This document shows, one piece after another, positions 62,673-64,000 of a DNA stretch of 64,000 bases (positions within the stretch are counted from its first letter, which is position 1; every line of letters starts with the position of its first letter). Both the position numbers and the translations under genes were made by a program. This DNA comes from Hyphomicrobiales bacterium (GTDB lineage Bacteria > Pseudomonadota > Alphaproteobacteria > Rhizobiales > Rhizobiaceae), in NCBI GenBank assembly GCA_900467685.1, contig UBQX01000012.1, forward strand, positions 201,028 through 265,027, read 5' to 3'. The notes under the pieces were generated by a model. It was given only the letters and a program-made list of their open reading frames with translations, was not told the DNA's origin and did not search any database.

Positions 62673-64000
62673 ATGTGCGGAATTGTCGGAATTGTTGGTC
62701 GTGAACCTGTTGCTGCTCGCCTCGTGGACGCGCTCAAGCGGCTCGAATATCGCGGTTACGACTCCGCAGGTGTTGCAACGATCGACGGTGGCAAGCTCGA
62801 CCGCCGCCGCGCGGAAGGCAAGCTCTTCAACCTCGAGAAGGTGCTGGATCAGAACCCGCTCGCGGGCAAGATCGGCATCGCCCATACCCGTTGGGCCACG
62901 CACGGCGCACCGACCGAAAGTAATGCCCATCCGCATTTCGTCGGCAATGTCGCGATCGTGCACAACGGCATCATCGAGAACTTCGCGGAACTGAAGGAAG
63001 AACTGCTCGCCGGCGGGGCGGTCTTTTCATCGCAGACGGATACGGAAGTTGTGGCCCAGCTGGTCGCCCGTGAAATCGCGGCCGGCAAGTCGAAGCGCGA
63101 TGCGGTGCAGTCGGTGCTCAAGCGCCTGACGGGCGCCTATGCCCTGGCGCTGATCTTCGCCGACGAGCCGGACACGATCATGGCTGCCCGTTCCGGTCCG
63201 CCGCTCGCCGTCGGCTACGGCAAGGGCGAAATGTATATGGGGTCGGACGCGATCGCGCTTTCGCCCTTCACCAACGAAATTTCCTATCTTCAGGACGGTG
63301 ACTGGGCGATCCTGACCGCTGGTAACGTCGAGATCATGGATTTCGACGGCAATCCGGTCGAGCGCCCGAAGCAGATTTCGGCGGCCACGGCCTATGTTGT
63401 CGACAAGGGCAACCATCGTCACTTCATGGAAAAGGAAATCTACGAGCAGCCGGAAGTGATTTCCCACGCGCTCGGGCACTATGTCGATTTCGGCAGCACG
63501 AAGGTGCGCGATCTGCCTGGCTCGATCGACTTTTCTACCATCGACCGCCTCGCGATTTCTGCATGCGGCACGGCCTATCTCGCCGGCCTCGTGTCGAAAT
63601 ATTGGTTCGAGCGCCTTGCGCGTCTGCCTGTCGAGATCGACGTGGCTTCGGAGTTCCGCTACCGCGAAATGCCGCTGTCGAAGAACGGTGCGGCGCTCTT
63701 CATTTCGCAGTCGGGTGAAACCGCCGACACGCTCGCCTCGCTGCGCTATTGCAAGCAGGAGGGCCTGAAGATTGGCGCGGTGGTCAACGTCAAGGAATCG
63801 ACCATTGCGCGGGAATCCGATGCCGTCTTTCCGATCATGGCCGGCCCGGAAATCGGCGTGGCCTCCACCAAGGCCTTCACTTGCCAGCTGACCGCGCTTG
63901 CAGCACTTGCCATTGGCGCCGCCCGTCAGCGTGGCACGATGCGCGAAGCCGAGGAAGTGGCAGCCGTCAAGCATCTCATCGAAATGCCGCGCGTCATGAG
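62673..64000 (+). CDS. glmS: Glutamine-fructose-6-phosphate aminotransferase (3' end cut by window)
   Basis: Makes glucosamine-6-phosphate from fructose-6-phosphate and glutamine. The window shows 442 codons of about 608. The N-terminal Ntn hydrolase domain starts MCGIVGIVGREPVAARL, so Cys2 becomes the nucleophile after Met removal; RWATHG, HNGIIENF and DTEVVAQL are also present. The first SIS sugar isomerase domain has ISACGTAYLAGLVSKYWFE and FISQSGETADTLASLRY. The second SIS domain lies beyond the edge. No glmS ribozyme is expected in this group and none is visible. Confidence 0.97.
   Translation, partial: MCGIVGIVGREPVAARLVDALKRLEYRGYDSAGVATIDGGKLDRRRAEGKLFNLEKVLDQNPLAGKIGIAHTRWATHGAPTESNAHPHFVGNVAIVHNGIIENFAELKEELLAGGAVFSSQTDTEVVAQLVAREIAAGKSKRDAVQSVLKRLTGAYALALIFADEPDTIMAARSGPPLAVGYGKGEMYMGSDAIALSPFTNEISYLQDGDWAILTAGNVEIMDFDGNPVERPKQISAATAYVVDKGNHRHFMEKEIYEQPEVISHALGHYVDFGSTKVRDLPGSIDFSTIDRLAISACGTAYLAGLVSKYWFERLARLPVEIDVASEFRYREMPLSKNGAALFISQSGETADTLASLRYCKQEGLKIGAVVNVKESTIARESDAVFPIMAGPEIGVASTKAFTCQLTALAALAIGAARQRGTMREAEEVAAVKHLIEMPRVM

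Overview
The window reads as an ordinary, gene-dense (roughly 60% GC by eye) chromosomal segment of an alphaproteobacterium of the order Hyphomicrobiales (Rhizobiales), most likely Rhizobiaceae or a close sister family. The evidence is the DivK-PleD pair, an EipB-type envelope protein, an IalB-type protein, phosphatidylcholine synthase, a phasin, LexA with an alphaproteobacterial GTTC-N7-GTTC box, and the block rpsB-tsf-pyrH-frr-uppS-cdsA-rseP-bamA-lpxD-fabZ-lpxA-lpxI-lpxB-gltA. I see no insertion sequence, prophage, CRISPR array, toxin-antitoxin pair or defence system. Both edges cut genes (divK on the left, glmS on the right).

Layout. 0-2.5 kb: cell-cycle signalling (divK, pleD), then rpmG on the opposite strand. 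2.6-12.4 kb, all on the minus strand: MFS permease, Nudix hydrolase, DUF983 protein, RNase R, TopA, DprA and PlsY, with one conserved-looking small ORF and one 16-codon ORF on the plus strand in the topA-dprA gap. 12.5-14.3 kb: glnB-glnA behind a candidate sigma-54 promoter. 14.6-21.6 kb: nnrE/nnrD, then a minus-strand run ppiD-trpD-trpC-moaC-moeA. 21.8-29 kb: a GGDEF-EAL protein, a DUF3126 protein, a phasin, clpS-clpA and azlC-azlD. 29-32 kb: a tightly coupled run ridA-GDPD-FemAB-like-HIT. 32-46 kb: eipB and the large translation, membrane and lipid A block. 46-51 kb: gltA, comEC and lexA. 51-56 kb: an IalB-type protein coupled to a large autotransporter, an inverted-repeat-rich gap, and tRNA-Lys(TTT). 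56-64 kb: ccdA, an AEC permease, a UbiH-type monooxygenase, pcs, an orphan BMP-family binding protein, glmU and glmS.

How the genes work together. Much of the window serves envelope construction. glmS and glmU make UDP-GlcNAc. lpxA, lpxD, lpxI and lpxB turn it into lipid A disaccharide, with fabZ supplying acyl chains. uppS makes the lipid carrier; cdsA, plsY and pcs make phospholipids including phosphatidylcholine. bamA, rseP, ppiD and eipB build or police the envelope. Other parts cover translation (rpsB, tsf, frr, rpmG), RNA and DNA handling (rnr, topA, dprA, comEC, lexA), protein turnover (clpS, clpA), nitrogen control (glnB, glnA) and molybdopterin and tryptophan synthesis.

I found no convincing new multi-gene system. 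The best leads are non-coding or very small. They are a 16-codon ORF with a perfect ribosome binding site in the topA-dprA gap, a cluster of nested palindromes between gltA and comEC, and two long intergenic regions (1752-2377 and 55388-55871) with unexplained inverted repeats. From memory of rhizobial gene order, pyrB-pyrC upstream of plsY and gltX between gltA and comEC are absent, which suggests local rearrangements.
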